Of a DNA stretch of 64,000 bases, positions 1 through 7,756 are shown in pieces. Origin of the DNA: Psychroserpens algicola (GTDB lineage: Bacteria; Bacteroidota; Bacteroidia; Flavobacteriales; Flavobacteriaceae); contig NZ_JACNMJ010000001.1 of the NCBI RefSeq assembly GCF_014526325.1, positions 558,001-622,000 of the forward strand. The letters run 5' to 3'. Below the pieces are notes generated by a model that searched no databases, had not been told where the DNA came from, and worked only from the letters and a program-made list of their open reading frames with translations. Numbering within the stretch: position 1 is the first letter of the stretch; each line of letters opens with the position of its first letter. Made by a program: the position numbers and the translations under genes.

Positions 1-1271
1 AAGTTAGACATAAGCTTGTCTTGATGGTCCTGATTCCCGTGAAGTGATTTTGAAAATCCGATAAATTCGGCAGGAATCAATTTAGTTCCTTGATGAATTA
101 GCTGAAAAAATGCATGTTGTGAGTTTGTTCCTGGTTCTCCCCAAATAATCGTTCCTGTTTGATAATCTACAGCATCACCATTTCGGTCTATACTTTTACC
201 ATTACTTTCCATTATCCCTTGTTGCAAATAGGTTGCAAACTGATTTAAATATTGCGAATACGGAATAACGGCTTCACTTTCAGCGTTAAAGAAATTATTA
301 TACCAAACACTTAATAGCGCAGTAATTACAGGAATATTTTTATCAAAATCTTCAGTTTTAAAATGGGTATCCATTTTATGTGCTCCTAGAAGAAGTGTAT
401 CGAAATTCTCAAAACCAACGGCAAGGCTTATGGATAGTCCTACCGCGCTCCAAAGAGAAAAACGTCCGCCAACCCAATTCCACATTGGGAAAATATTATG
501 TTCATCAATTCCGAATGCTTTGACCTTTTCAATATTAGTAGATACAGCCACGAAATGTTTAGATACTGCATCTTTAGGCGCATGATTTAAAAACCATTGT
601 CTAATTGTATTGGCATTGGACAATGTTTCTTGAGTTGTAAATGTTTTTGAAACAATTACAAATAGTGTCGTTTCCGGATTTAAATGTTTAATAACTTCAT
701 TGACATGATCGCCATCTACATTACTTACAAAATGTGTTTTTAAGTGGTTTTTGTAAAACGACAATGCATCTACAACCATTGCTGGTCCTAAATCTGAGCC
801 ACCAATTCCGATATTTACAATATCTGTAAATGGTTTATTTGTATGGCCTTTTATGTTTCCATTAATGATGTCGTTGGCAAAGTCTTTAATTTTATGTTTG
901 ACTTCAAAAATTTCGGACATTACATTGTTGCCTTCAACAAGAACCTCAGCATTTTCTGGATTTCTTAATGCCGTATGCAATACTTCACGACCTTCGGTTT
1001 GATTTATAACCTCACCTCCAAAATACTTTGACATGGCGTCTTTTAAATCGACTTCATTTGCCAGCTCAATTAACAAATCAAGCGTTTCTTTAGAAATTCG
1101 ATGTTTTGAATAATCTACGAAGAAATCGTCCCAAGAAATAGACATTTCATGTGCTCGATTTGTATGCTCGGCAAATAATTCTTTAAGGTGCTTATGTTCA
1201 ATTGTTTTGAAATGCGCTTTTAATTTTTGCCAAGCTTTGGTTGTTGTCGGATTGATGGTTTTTAGAGCCAT
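1..1271 (-). CDS. pgi: Glucose-6-phosphate isomerase, N-terminal 423 residues (cut by window edge)
   Basis: Interconverts glucose 6-phosphate and fructose 6-phosphate in the cytoplasm (glycolysis/gluconeogenesis). The reverse strand begins [20 protein letters not shown] and stays open to the window edge. It contains the SIS-fold phosphate-binding stretch [15 protein letters not shown] and, near the edge, the family signature [18 protein letters not shown]. Bacterial Pgi is usually about 550 residues, so roughly the last quarter lies outside the window. The start ATG (1271-1269) overlaps the stop of the upstream M23 gene by one base (TAATG), which implies translational coupling in one operon. 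Identification is secure. Confidence 0.95.
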   Translation of the reverse strand, partial: MALKTINPTTTKAWQKLKAHFKTIEHKHLKELFAEHTNRAHEMSISWDDFFVDYSKHRISKETLDLLIELANEVDLKDAMSKYFGGEVINQTEGREVLHTALRNPENAEVLVEGNNVMSEIFEVKHKIKDFANDIINGNIKGHTNKPFTDIVNIGIGGSDLGPAMVVDALSFYKNHLKTHFVSNVDGDHVNEVIKHLNPETTLFVIVSKTFTTQETLSNANTIRQWFLNHAPKDAVSKHFVAVSTNIEKVKAFGIDEHNIFPMWNWVGGRFSLWSAVGLSISLAVGFENFDTLLLGAHKMDTHFKTEDFDKNIPVITALLSVWYNNFFNAESEAVIPYSQYLNQFATYLQQGIMESNGKSIDRNGDAVDYQTGTIIWGEPGTNSQHAFFQLIHQGTKLIPAEFIGFSKSLHGNQDHQDKLMSN

Positions 1272-2557
1272 TAGTGTATTTTTGATGTTAGTGTCTCCTC
1301 TTCGATTGGTAATTCAATGGTATTGTCTTCAAATTGAATATGATCCAGCTGAGATTTTAAAGGTTTAATAAATTCGGTGTACTTTGATTTAAGCGAATCT
1401 GGAATAGATTCGGCTGCAGGCAATTTTTCTTTAAAAGGATCTACTTGTTTTCCATTTTTCCAGAAGCGATAACACACGTGCGGACCTCCTGTGTTTCCTG
1501 TCATTCCTACCCAACCAATGACATCTCCTTGTTTGACAAAATCTCCTTTTTTGACATTTTGGGCTTTCATATGAAGGTATTGGGTACTGTAGGTTCCGTT
1601 ATGTTTAATCTTTACATATTTCCCATTTCCACCACGTCTGGTTGACTCGGTTACTGTTCCATTGGCAGTTGCAAGAATTTCTGTACCTATTGGAGCAGCA
1701 AAATCGGTTCCTCTGTGTGGTCTCAGTTTATAACCGTAATATTTGATACGTCGATTGAGATTATATCGTGACGAAATTCGGCTAAATTGTACTGGTGCTT
1801 TTAAAAATGTACGTCTTAAACTTTTAGTGTTTTCATCAAAATAATCGGAAATATTCTTAGTACTATCAACCTGAAAATTAAATGCATAAAATGGTTCGCT
1901 TTTATGCTCAAAATAAGCAGCCTCGATGCTTTCTATTCCAGCGTAAATGGTATCTTCAATAAATCGTTGTTTATAGACAATTTTAAAACGATCACCTTTT
2001 TGAAGTCTGAAAAAATCTATAGTCCAAGCATAAATATCGCTCATATCATTAATAAGCTGATATGGTAATCCTTGAGACTCCATTGTTTCAGACAAACTAT
2101 TCATCACGATACCTGAAGCTTCTTTCTGCACAATAGTTATCGGCTTTTTCCCTGTGTAAGCTTTAATAGAATCGGTCATTTTTATGACGACATAATCAAT
2201 ACTATTAGGCTGGTAAATAAAACATTCGGGAGTTTGAAGAGAATCTTTAGCACATAATAAGGTATACGGCTTACCTGCTTTAAGTTTTGTAATATCAAAA
2301 CTGTCTTTCGTTTTTTCGGCAATGTTAAAAATCTTAGGGTAGCCAATGTTGTTACGCTCTAGTATTTCACCAAAACTATCACCTGCTTTGATGGTATCTC
2401 GTTTTACTATATAGTCTTCAAGAACAAAGCCAAACTCTTTATCAGGTTCTGGCTCTACATAAGTTTCTAAAGGTGTTACATCTGGCTTTTCGTCTTCTTT
2501 GCATGACATAAAACCCATACAGATGAATAGTGCTATTACTAAGTATTTTGATTGCAT
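1271..2557 (-). CDS. M23-family endopeptidase-like lipoprotein with His-to-Cys change in the HxH motif
   Basis: 428 residues. A signal peptide ends in a lipobox with Cys19 (FMSC), so the protein is probably an envelope lipoprotein. Residues about 40-105 look like an OapA/LysM-type domain. The LytM/M23 fold occupies about 265-375, with H281 and D285 in [11 protein letters not shown], then H329, then H360-V-C362. In classical M23 enzymes the last motif is HxH and its second His binds zinc; here it is Cys. The protein may bind zinc through His/Asp/Cys, or may be a non-catalytic activator of amidases. It lies 12 bp downstream of the TDO gene and overlaps pgi by 1 bp. Family call firm, activity uncertain. 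Confidence 0.88.
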   Translation of the reverse strand: MQSKYLVIALFICMGFMSCKEDEKPDVTPLETYVEPEPDKEFGFVLEDYIVKRDTIKAGDSFGEILERNNIGYPKIFNIAEKTKDSFDITKLKAGKPYTLLCAKDSLQTPECFIYQPNSIDYVVIKMTDSIKAYTGKKPITIVQKEASGIVMNSLSETMESQGLPYQLINDMSDIYAWTIDFFRLQKGDRFKIVYKQRFIEDTIYAGIESIEAAYFEHKSEPFYAFNFQVDSTKNISDYFDENTKSLRRTFLKAPVQFSRISSRYNLNRRIKYYGYKLRPHRGTDFAAPIGTEILATANGTVTESTRRGGNGKYVKIKHNGTYSTQYLHMKAQNVKKGDFVKQGDVIGWVGMTGNTGGPHVCYRFWKNGKQVDPFKEKLPAAESIPDSLKSKYTEFIKPLKSQLDHIQFEDNTIELPIEEETLTSKIH

Positions 2558-2569
2558 TAAGTTAATAAG

Positions 2570-3502
2570 TTATATGTTTTCTCCCCAATTTTCAAGTTCT
2601 TCTTTGCTCCAAAGTTCAGGAAAAAATATGCGTTTTTGGTATTTTGGGTGCATATATTTTTTCCAGTCGCTACCACCTGTAGCTTCACCATCACCTGTAC
2701 CACTTTCGATATAATGTCTTGCTGCATTATAATGCGCCATAACCCAAGTGATATTGACCGTATAATCAAAGTGTCTCATTGCTTTTACCAAATCTTCATC
2801 TTGTTGATCTTTTTTAGGTAATTCTTTAAAACGTGACCAGAGATTTTTAGTATTATAAGTTTGCATAAAGCGAATAAAATCACCTTTGTAACGCTTTTCA
2901 AAGTTAACTAACAAGGTAGATTTTTTACCTGTTTTGTAGTCTTTTCCGGCAGCTTGCCAGTACAAGTGTTCAAAAGCGTGTTCAAAAGGCGTATTTCTAT
3001 CAATAGTTTTTCTAAATCTAAAGTCGATAAGGTTTATAAGTTCAGTTGACGCAAATTCAATCATTCTATATTGCGCACTTTGAAATCCGCTGGCAGGAGT
3101 CAAGGTATATCGGAATTTCATGTATTGTTCAATTTCCATACCTTCTCTCATGATATTGAATGAGGTTGTAAGCATATCAAAATAACGACTTATACGCATG
3201 ATTTTATTTTCGAAAAATTGAACATTCAAGTCTTCTTTTTCGGCGACTTGTTGAATCTCCCATAAAATCATTTTAAAAATAAGTTCATTAATTTGATGGT
3301 AAGCTATAAACACCATTTCATCTGGAAGCGTTGTACGCTGTATTTGTAGATTAAGCAGTGCGTCAGTTTGTATATAGTCCCAATATGTAATAGGCTTGCT
3401 GTAAAGCAAGCCATATAGGTGATCGTCTGTATCTTGGTCTATTGAAGTATACTTCTCCTGAAGTTGTTTTATTATATCGTCAAATTGTTGTGGTTCACTC
3501 AT
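2570..3502 (-). CDS. Tryptophan 2,3-dioxygenase family protein
   Basis: 310 residues, a usual size for the family. The heme enzyme opens the indole ring of L-tryptophan to N-formylkynurenine, the first step of the kynurenine pathway. Visible motifs: YWDYIQTDALLNLQ (about 40-53), FIAYHQINELIFKMILWE with the distal-side His69, PASGFQSAQYR (136-146), and a C-terminal HYNAARHYI...TGGSDW block followed by FFPELW. His257 is the likely proximal heme ligand, although the spacing to the TGGS loop differs a little from the classical enzyme. It is 5 bp from the upstream DUF3108 gene and 12 bp from the M23 gene. No other kynurenine gene is in the window. Confidence 0.88.
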   Translation of the reverse strand: MSEPQQFDDIIKQLQEKYTSIDQDTDDHLYGLLYSKPITYWDYIQTDALLNLQIQRTTLPDEMVFIAYHQINELIFKMILWEIQQVAEKEDLNVQFFENKIMRISRYFDMLTTSFNIMREGMEIEQYMKFRYTLTPASGFQSAQYRMIEFASTELINLIDFRFRKTIDRNTPFEHAFEHLYWQAAGKDYKTGKKSTLLVNFEKRYKGDFIRFMQTYNTKNLWSRFKELPKKDQQDEDLVKAMRHFDYTVNITWVMAHYNAARHYIESGTGDGEATGGSDWKKYMHPKYQKRIFFPELWSKEELENWGENI

Positions 3503-3507
3503 GTTAG

Positions 3508-4290
3508 TTAGTCAAATTCTACTTGTATAGGATGCTTTAATCCTTTAAACGCTTCGAGGTCTGCTCGCAATGAACCTACGGCTAAATCGGCCTTTATTTT
3601 CAATGGAATTTTATTATCATCTGCGCTTACCCATAAGGTTAAACTCTCCTGCTCTTTAAATACGCGTCCAGCCATTACATAAGGTCTGAACTTTAATGTT
3701 TTCATTTTACCACCAAGATCTGTATCTATGGTTTCTCTACCTAAATATTTAAGCTTGAAATTATAGTTTTCTTCATCAAAAAACATATTAAGCGATACGA
3801 TATCACCAACTTTGATATCATTTGTATTGTAATTATTTCTTAAATAATAAAACGCAGACACCATGTCTTGTACATCTTGTTCTGTAGCAATGGTCTTTTT
3901 TGTTTTATACTTTTTGTTTTCAACTAAAGCTTCTTTTTTTTGTTGGTCAAATTTAATTTCGATGTCTTTTGTATGACCGCCTTCATCTATCTTTCTGATA
4001 AATTTATAAGGCATTCCTGTTTCCTTATCAAAATAGCTTTCATATCTATCTTTAACTTTAAAAAACCACTTTATAGCTCCTGTAGTCCAACCTTTACCTA
4101 CTACATGATATACTGGTTTTCCGTCTAATTTTGTTTCATTAACAGAAAGCGTAGCATTTCCAGCTTTGAGAAACCCGCTGTAGCTCATTCTAAATTTAAA
4201 CCATTCACCATCTTGAAATGCGCTTTTCTCCTGGGCAAAAGAGGCTTGCATACAAAATAATACACCAATTATAAGTAGTACTTTTTTCAT
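3508..4290 (-). CDS. DUF3108 domain-containing secreted protein
   Basis: 260 residues. The N-terminus MKKVLLIIGVLFCMQASFAQ is a signal peptide, probably cleaved after the Ala/Gln. The rest is beta-rich and matches the DUF3108 pattern: a GEWFKFRMSYSG start, GxATLSV, and the central FKVKDRYESYFDKETGMPYKFIRKI segment. DUF3108 proteins are periplasmic proteins of unknown molecular function; I cannot assign a reaction. It is first in an apparent operon with the TDO, M23 and pgi genes (5, 12 and -1 bp gaps). A TAnnTTTG-type promoter lies about 75 bp upstream. Confidence 0.85.
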   Translation of the reverse strand: MKKVLLIIGVLFCMQASFAQEKSAFQDGEWFKFRMSYSGFLKAGNATLSVNETKLDGKPVYHVVGKGWTTGAIKWFFKVKDRYESYFDKETGMPYKFIRKIDEGGHTKDIEIKFDQQKKEALVENKKYKTKKTIATEQDVQDMVSAFYYLRNNYNTNDIKVGDIVSLNMFFDEENYNFKLKYLGRETIDTDLGGKMKTLKFRPYVMAGRVFKEQESLTLWVSADDNKIPLKIKADLAVGSLRADLEAFKGLKHPIQVEFD

Positions 4291-4364
4291 TGTCGTAATT
4301 ATTATAAATGAAACTTTTAGCGTTTCATTTTATTGTTCAGTAGGGAGAAATACAATTACTATTC

Positions 4365-4372
4365 CAAAAATA
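4365..4372 (-). promoter_or_regulatory. -7 promoter box for the DUF3108-TDO-M23-pgi operon
   Basis: On the minus strand the bases read TATTTTTG, an exact match to the Bacteroidota -7 consensus TAnnTTTG. It lies about 75 bp upstream of the DUF3108 start. The -33 region is weak. The leader contains a small inverted repeat (TGAAAC/GTTTCA, near 4310-4326). Confidence 0.45.
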
Positions 4373-4427
4373 TAAATTTTATTGAAACCTTTATAAATAA
4401 AGGTGTTATAGTTGTGTTAGATTTTAT

Positions 4428-4460
4428 AAAAAACTCCATCGAGTTGCGATGGAGTTTTTA
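4428..4460 (-). terminator. Rho-independent terminator after hppD
   Basis: Perfect 8-bp stem CTCCATCG/CGATGGAG (4434-4441 with 4447-4454), loop AGTTG, flanked by A-runs and T-runs so that it can work in both directions. It sits just past the hppD stop. Confidence 0.85.
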
Positions 4461-4475
4461 GTATTTAAATTGAAA

Positions 4476-5636
4476 TTATAAGGTTCCTCTTTTAGCCTGT
4501 TCTCTTTCAATAGATTCGAACAAGGCCTTAAAATTACCTGCTCCAAATCCTTGTGCTCCCATTCTTTGAATAATTTCAAAGAACAATGTTGGTCTGTCTT
4601 CTACAGGTTTGGTGAAAATTTGAAGCAAATAGCCTTCTTCATCGGCATCGACAAGAATAGATAGTTTTTGAAGCTCTTTGATATCTTCTTTCATCATATC
4701 CATGTGAGAACCCAATCGGTTAGGAATATCGTCATAATACGCTTGAGGTGGTGGAGGTAAAAATTCGACACCTCTCGCTTTTAATTGCGCTACTGTTTTA
4801 ATAATATCATCGGTTGCTACTGCTATGTGCTGTACCCCTGAGTCTTCATAAAAATCTAAATATTCTTCGATTTGGGATTTTTTAGCTGCTTTTGCGGGTT
4901 CGTTGATTGGGAATTTTATGCGTCCGTTACCATTACTCATCACTTTACTCATTAATGCAGAATACTCGGTATGGATTTGTTTATCGTCAAAAGACAAGAA
5001 ATTAACAAAGCCCATCACATCTTCATACCATTTTACCCAGGTATTCATTTGTCCCCAACCTACATTACCAACCATATGATCGATATATTTTAAGCCCACA
5101 GGTTCTGGGTTGTAATCAGATTCCCATGGTTTAAATCCTGGTAAAAATGTGCCTTTATAATTTTTGCGTTCTACAAACATATGCACTGTTTCACCATAAG
5201 TATAAATTCCGGCTCTAACGACTTCTCCAAATTCATCGGTTTCGACTTTTGGTTCCATATAAGATTTTGCACCACGCTTGGTGGTTTCTTCATAGGATTT
5301 TCTGGCATCATCCACCCATAGCGCAACCACTTTTACGCCATCGCCATGCTTTACAATATGATCGTTGATAGGAGATTTACTGTTTAATGGCGTTGTGAGC
5401 ACCAATCGTATTTTATCTTGTTTTAAAACATAACTTACAGAATCCTTTGAACCTGTTTCTAAGCCTTTATAGGCATAGGATTGAAAGCCGAATGCTGTTT
5501 TATAAAAATGTGCCGATTGTTTTGCGTTTCCGACATAAAATTCGACATAATCTGTTCCTAATAGTGGTAAGAAATCTTGAGCTTCTTCAAAAATTTTCTC
5601 TAATCCGTAATTGACACTTTTTACTTCTTTTGCCAT
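4476..5636 (-). CDS. hppD: 4-hydroxyphenylpyruvate dioxygenase
   Basis: 386 residues. Converts 4-hydroxyphenylpyruvate to homogentisate, the second step of tyrosine breakdown, using Fe(II) and O2. It consists of two vicinal-oxygen-chelate (glyoxalase-fold) domains. The iron ligands can be read as H187 (YIDHMVGNV), H270 (GVQHIAVAT) and E354 (LFFEIIQR), in the expected C-terminal domain. The C-terminus GAGNFKALFESIEREQ...RGTL is typical. It lies downstream of hmgA on the same strand with a 158-bp gap that holds a folded element, and is followed by a strong terminator. Assignment is secure. Confidence 0.96.
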   Translation of the reverse strand: MAKEVKSVNYGLEKIFEEAQDFLPLLGTDYVEFYVGNAKQSAHFYKTAFGFQSYAYKGLETGSKDSVSYVLKQDKIRLVLTTPLNSKSPINDHIVKHGDGVKVVALWVDDARKSYEETTKRGAKSYMEPKVETDEFGEVVRAGIYTYGETVHMFVERKNYKGTFLPGFKPWESDYNPEPVGLKYIDHMVGNVGWGQMNTWVKWYEDVMGFVNFLSFDDKQIHTEYSALMSKVMSNGNGRIKFPINEPAKAAKKSQIEEYLDFYEDSGVQHIAVATDDIIKTVAQLKARGVEFLPPPPQAYYDDIPNRLGSHMDMMKEDIKELQKLSILVDADEEGYLLQIFTKPVEDRPTLFFEIIQRMGAQGFGAGNFKALFESIEREQAKRGTL

Positions 5637-5706
5637 GATTGTACTTATTTATGTGTTTGTTCGTTAATGCATTTTGCCTGCTAACGAATGTTTTGTGTTT
5701 GTTTTT

Positions 5707-5777
5707 AGCCCTGATTGAAGCGGCATCCTTTTTTGTTTTTCTCAAAAAAGATACAGCTGAAAGCAGGAAATAGCTTC
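5707..5777. repeat. Structured intergenic element, probably a dispersed flavobacterial repeat
   Basis: A nested stem-loop lies between hmgA and hppD. The apical stem pairs ATC(C)TTTTTTG (5725-5735) with CAAAAAAGAT (5743-5752). Below it AGC (5719-5721) can pair with GCT (5756-5758), then CCTG (5710-5713) with CAGG (5764-5767), and AGC (5707-5709) with GCT (5772-5774). The flanking words (AGCCCTGATTGAAGCGG and AGCAGGAAATAGCT) resemble a sequence I recall in many copies in flavobacterial genomes. That recollection needs a search to confirm. Confidence 0.5.
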
Positions 5778-5794
5778 TAATACTACTCGAAAAT

Positions 5795-6952
5795 TTATTC
5801 TAACCAGGATTTAAAATACGCTTCATCTGCAATTTTCAAAGCCTCTTCTGTGATTTGTAATGGTTTGAATGTATCGACCATCACAGCCAGTTCGTCGGTT
5901 TTAACTTGTCCGATACTACGTTCGGTTGCACCTGGATGCGGACCATGCGGAATTCCTGCAGGATGTAAGCTGATATGGCCAGCATCGATATCATTTCTGC
6001 TCATAAAATCGCCATCGACATAGTAGAGCACCTCATCACTATCGATATTACTGTGATTGTATGGCGCCGGAATACTATCGGGATGGTAATCGTATAAACG
6101 CGGTACAAAACTGCAAACTACAAATGCATCGGTTTCAAAGGTTTGATGCACTGGTGGCGGCTGGTGAATTCGACCTGTTATAGGTTCGAAATCATGAATT
6201 GAAAACGCGTAAGGATAATTGTAACCGTCATATCCTACAACATCAAAGGGATGTGATGCGTAAATCATTTCGAATATATCGTCTTGTTTTTTAACTTTCA
6301 TAAGAAATTCGCCAGACTCGTTATGGGTTTCTAATTCTTGAGGCTGACGTAAATCGCGTTCACAAAATGGCGAATGTTCTAACAATTGACCGAACCAGTT
6401 TCTATAGCGTTTTGGCGTGTAAATTGGTCGGCGAGACTCTACAATGAAGAGTCTGTTGTCTTCGGTATCGAAATCCATTTTATAAATAATCCCGCGCGGA
6501 ATGACTAAATAATCGCCATACTTAAAGTCTAGGTTTCCGAGTTGAGTTCTAAGCTTTCCTGATCCTTTATGAACAAAAATAAGTTCATCGGCATCAGAGT
6601 TTTTATAGAAATAATCGGTTGTTGACTGTTGAGGAGCTGCTAAAATAATTGTACAATCGCTGTTGGTTAGTACCGCTTTTCTACTTTCTAAATAATCAAG
6701 TTCTGGTTTTACTTGAAACCCTCTAAAGCGATAAGATTGAATATGATTTGCTTTTGCAATTTTAGGTGCAACACTGTATTGTTTTTTAATGGCTTTAACC
6801 TGAGTTGGCCGCTGCTCGTGATAGCTATTGGTTGACATCCCGTCGAAACCTATGGTGCCGAATAATTGTTCGGCATAAAGGCTGCCATCTTCTTTTCGAA
6901 ATTGTGTATGTCGTTTGGGTGGAATTTTTCCTAATTTATGATAAAAAGGCAT
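5795..6952 (-). CDS. hmgA: Homogentisate 1,2-dioxygenase
   Basis: 385 residues. Opens the ring of homogentisate to maleylacetoacetate, using Fe(II). It has a bicupin-type fold with the motif block PYNHSNIDSDEVLYYVDGDF (H300 and E307 are likely ligands) and HPAGIPHGPHPGATERS, which supplies a further His. It is shorter than the ~440-residue human/Pseudomonas enzyme, as in the compact form seen in Bacteroidota. The next gene, hppD, makes its substrate, so the two form a tyrosine/homogentisate catabolic pair. Maleylacetoacetate isomerase and fumarylacetoacetase are not in the window. Confidence 0.93.
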   Translation of the reverse strand: MPFYHKLGKIPPKRHTQFRKEDGSLYAEQLFGTIGFDGMSTNSYHEQRPTQVKAIKKQYSVAPKIAKANHIQSYRFRGFQVKPELDYLESRKAVLTNSDCTIILAAPQQSTTDYFYKNSDADELIFVHKGSGKLRTQLGNLDFKYGDYLVIPRGIIYKMDFDTEDNRLFIVESRRPIYTPKRYRNWFGQLLEHSPFCERDLRQPQELETHNESGEFLMKVKKQDDIFEMIYASHPFDVVGYDGYNYPYAFSIHDFEPITGRIHQPPPVHQTFETDAFVVCSFVPRLYDYHPDSIPAPYNHSNIDSDEVLYYVDGDFMSRNDIDAGHISLHPAGIPHGPHPGATERSIGQVKTDELAVMVDTFKPLQITEEALKIADEAYFKSWLE

Positions 6953-7283
6953 CTTTTTAATATTTAAAAGTTGATCTGTTTATACGTTTTGAGGTATAAA
7001 TTAAAGTGTTTTAAAGATACAAAAAATGCTAGCTTATTCAGGATTTCTCTTGATAAGAAAATGGAGGTGGCTTAATAAATCTTTAAAGATGAGATTTGAC
7101 ATGATTCAAATATCGGGAAAATTAATAATATTTTAAAACCAAAGTTGCTGCTATTCGCTGTAACTGTAAATAAATCCTGCTTTTAGTCCTTAAAAACCTG
7201 ATAATTAAGATGTAATATAAATTCAGCATGTTTTTGTCATTTCGACATAAATCACTTATTTTTAAGTAACTAAACAATTAATT
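6953..7283. other. Intergenic region between hmgA and the small membrane ORFs
   Basis: 331 bp without a gene. It should hold the hmgA promoter: TATCTTTA near 7011-7018 on the minus strand is a 7-of-8 match to TAnnTTTG. At its right end is a plus-strand promoter for the small ORFs. I saw no RNA gene or repeat. Confidence 0.5.
7231..7264 (+). promoter_or_regulatory. Candidate promoter for the two small membrane ORFs
   Basis: TTTTTG ending at 7236, then 20 bases, then TATTTTTA (7257-7264), close to the Bacteroidota TTTG-N19/20-TAnnTTTG pattern with one mismatch. The first ATG follows 20 bp later. Confidence 0.45.
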
Positions 7284-7520
7284 ATGATGTTTAAAATTAA
7301 CTTATTGGGTTTGGAGTTGAAATTACCTAACTCAGTGTATATCTTTATTTGGTGTTTTTGTGGCATCTGTATTCTTGGGTATTATTTTATCATGGATATT
7401 GTTAGTCCTGAAAGCATAACTCCTTCAAAATATAAACTATCAACACAAATTTTTTGGTTTTTATTTTTTCTGTGGTACGTTGTTAAATATCTAAAATCCT
7501 TAAATACAGATAACTCCTAG
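7284..7520 (+). CDS. Small two-helix membrane protein, unknown function
   Basis: 78 residues, starting at an ATGATG doublet (7284). Two hydrophobic segments can be seen (about 17-37 and 51-65). I do not recognise the family. Support for a real gene: a promoter-like sequence immediately upstream and a strong terminator hairpin wrapped around its stop codon. A second small membrane ORF with a very similar leader follows at 7553. Its right-hand neighbour, the patatin gene, is convergent. Confidence 0.55.
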   Translation: MMFKINLLGLELKLPNSVYIFIWCFCGICILGYYFIMDIVSPESITPSKYKLSTQIFWFLFFLWYVVKYLKSLNTDNS

Positions 7521-7537
7521 GGGTTATCTGTATTTTT
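7502..7537 (+). terminator. Terminator overlapping the stop of the 78-residue ORF
   Basis: A 13-bp perfect stem (AAATACAGATAAC with GTTATCTGTATTT, 7502-7514 and 7523-7535) around TCCTAGGG, ending in a T-run. The TAG stop (7518-7520) is in the loop. Confidence 0.75.
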
Positions 7538-7552
7538 CTAATAATAATAATT

Positions 7553-7732
7553 ATGATGTATTATCTTCTAGCGCCTTTATTTGCATTAGCTTTTACTAAA
7601 CGTATAAGTTATTTAAGCAATGCCATAAAAAACCAGAATAGAGATAAGATAAAATTTGAAACACTATTCTTGTTTCTAACGATTATAATTTCAATTGGAT
7701 TAGTAGCAACTATTCAATCGTTAAAATTCTAA
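7553..7732 (+). CDS. Very small membrane protein, unknown function
   Basis: 59 residues, beginning MMYYLLAPLFALAFTKRISY and ending with the hydrophobic run LFLFLTIIISIGLVATI before QSLKF. It has two predicted membrane segments. The ATGATG start and preceding TAATAATT resemble the leader of the 78-residue ORF upstream. It lies beyond that gene's terminator, so it needs read-through or its own promoter. No family recognised; it could be chance, but the open frame, the hydrophobicity and the good start argue for a gene. Confidence 0.4.
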   Translation: MMYYLLAPLFALAFTKRISYLSNAIKNQNRDKIKFETLFLFLTIIISIGLVATIQSLKF

Positions 7733-7756
7733 TAAACTGTCTGCTTTTATAAAGGC

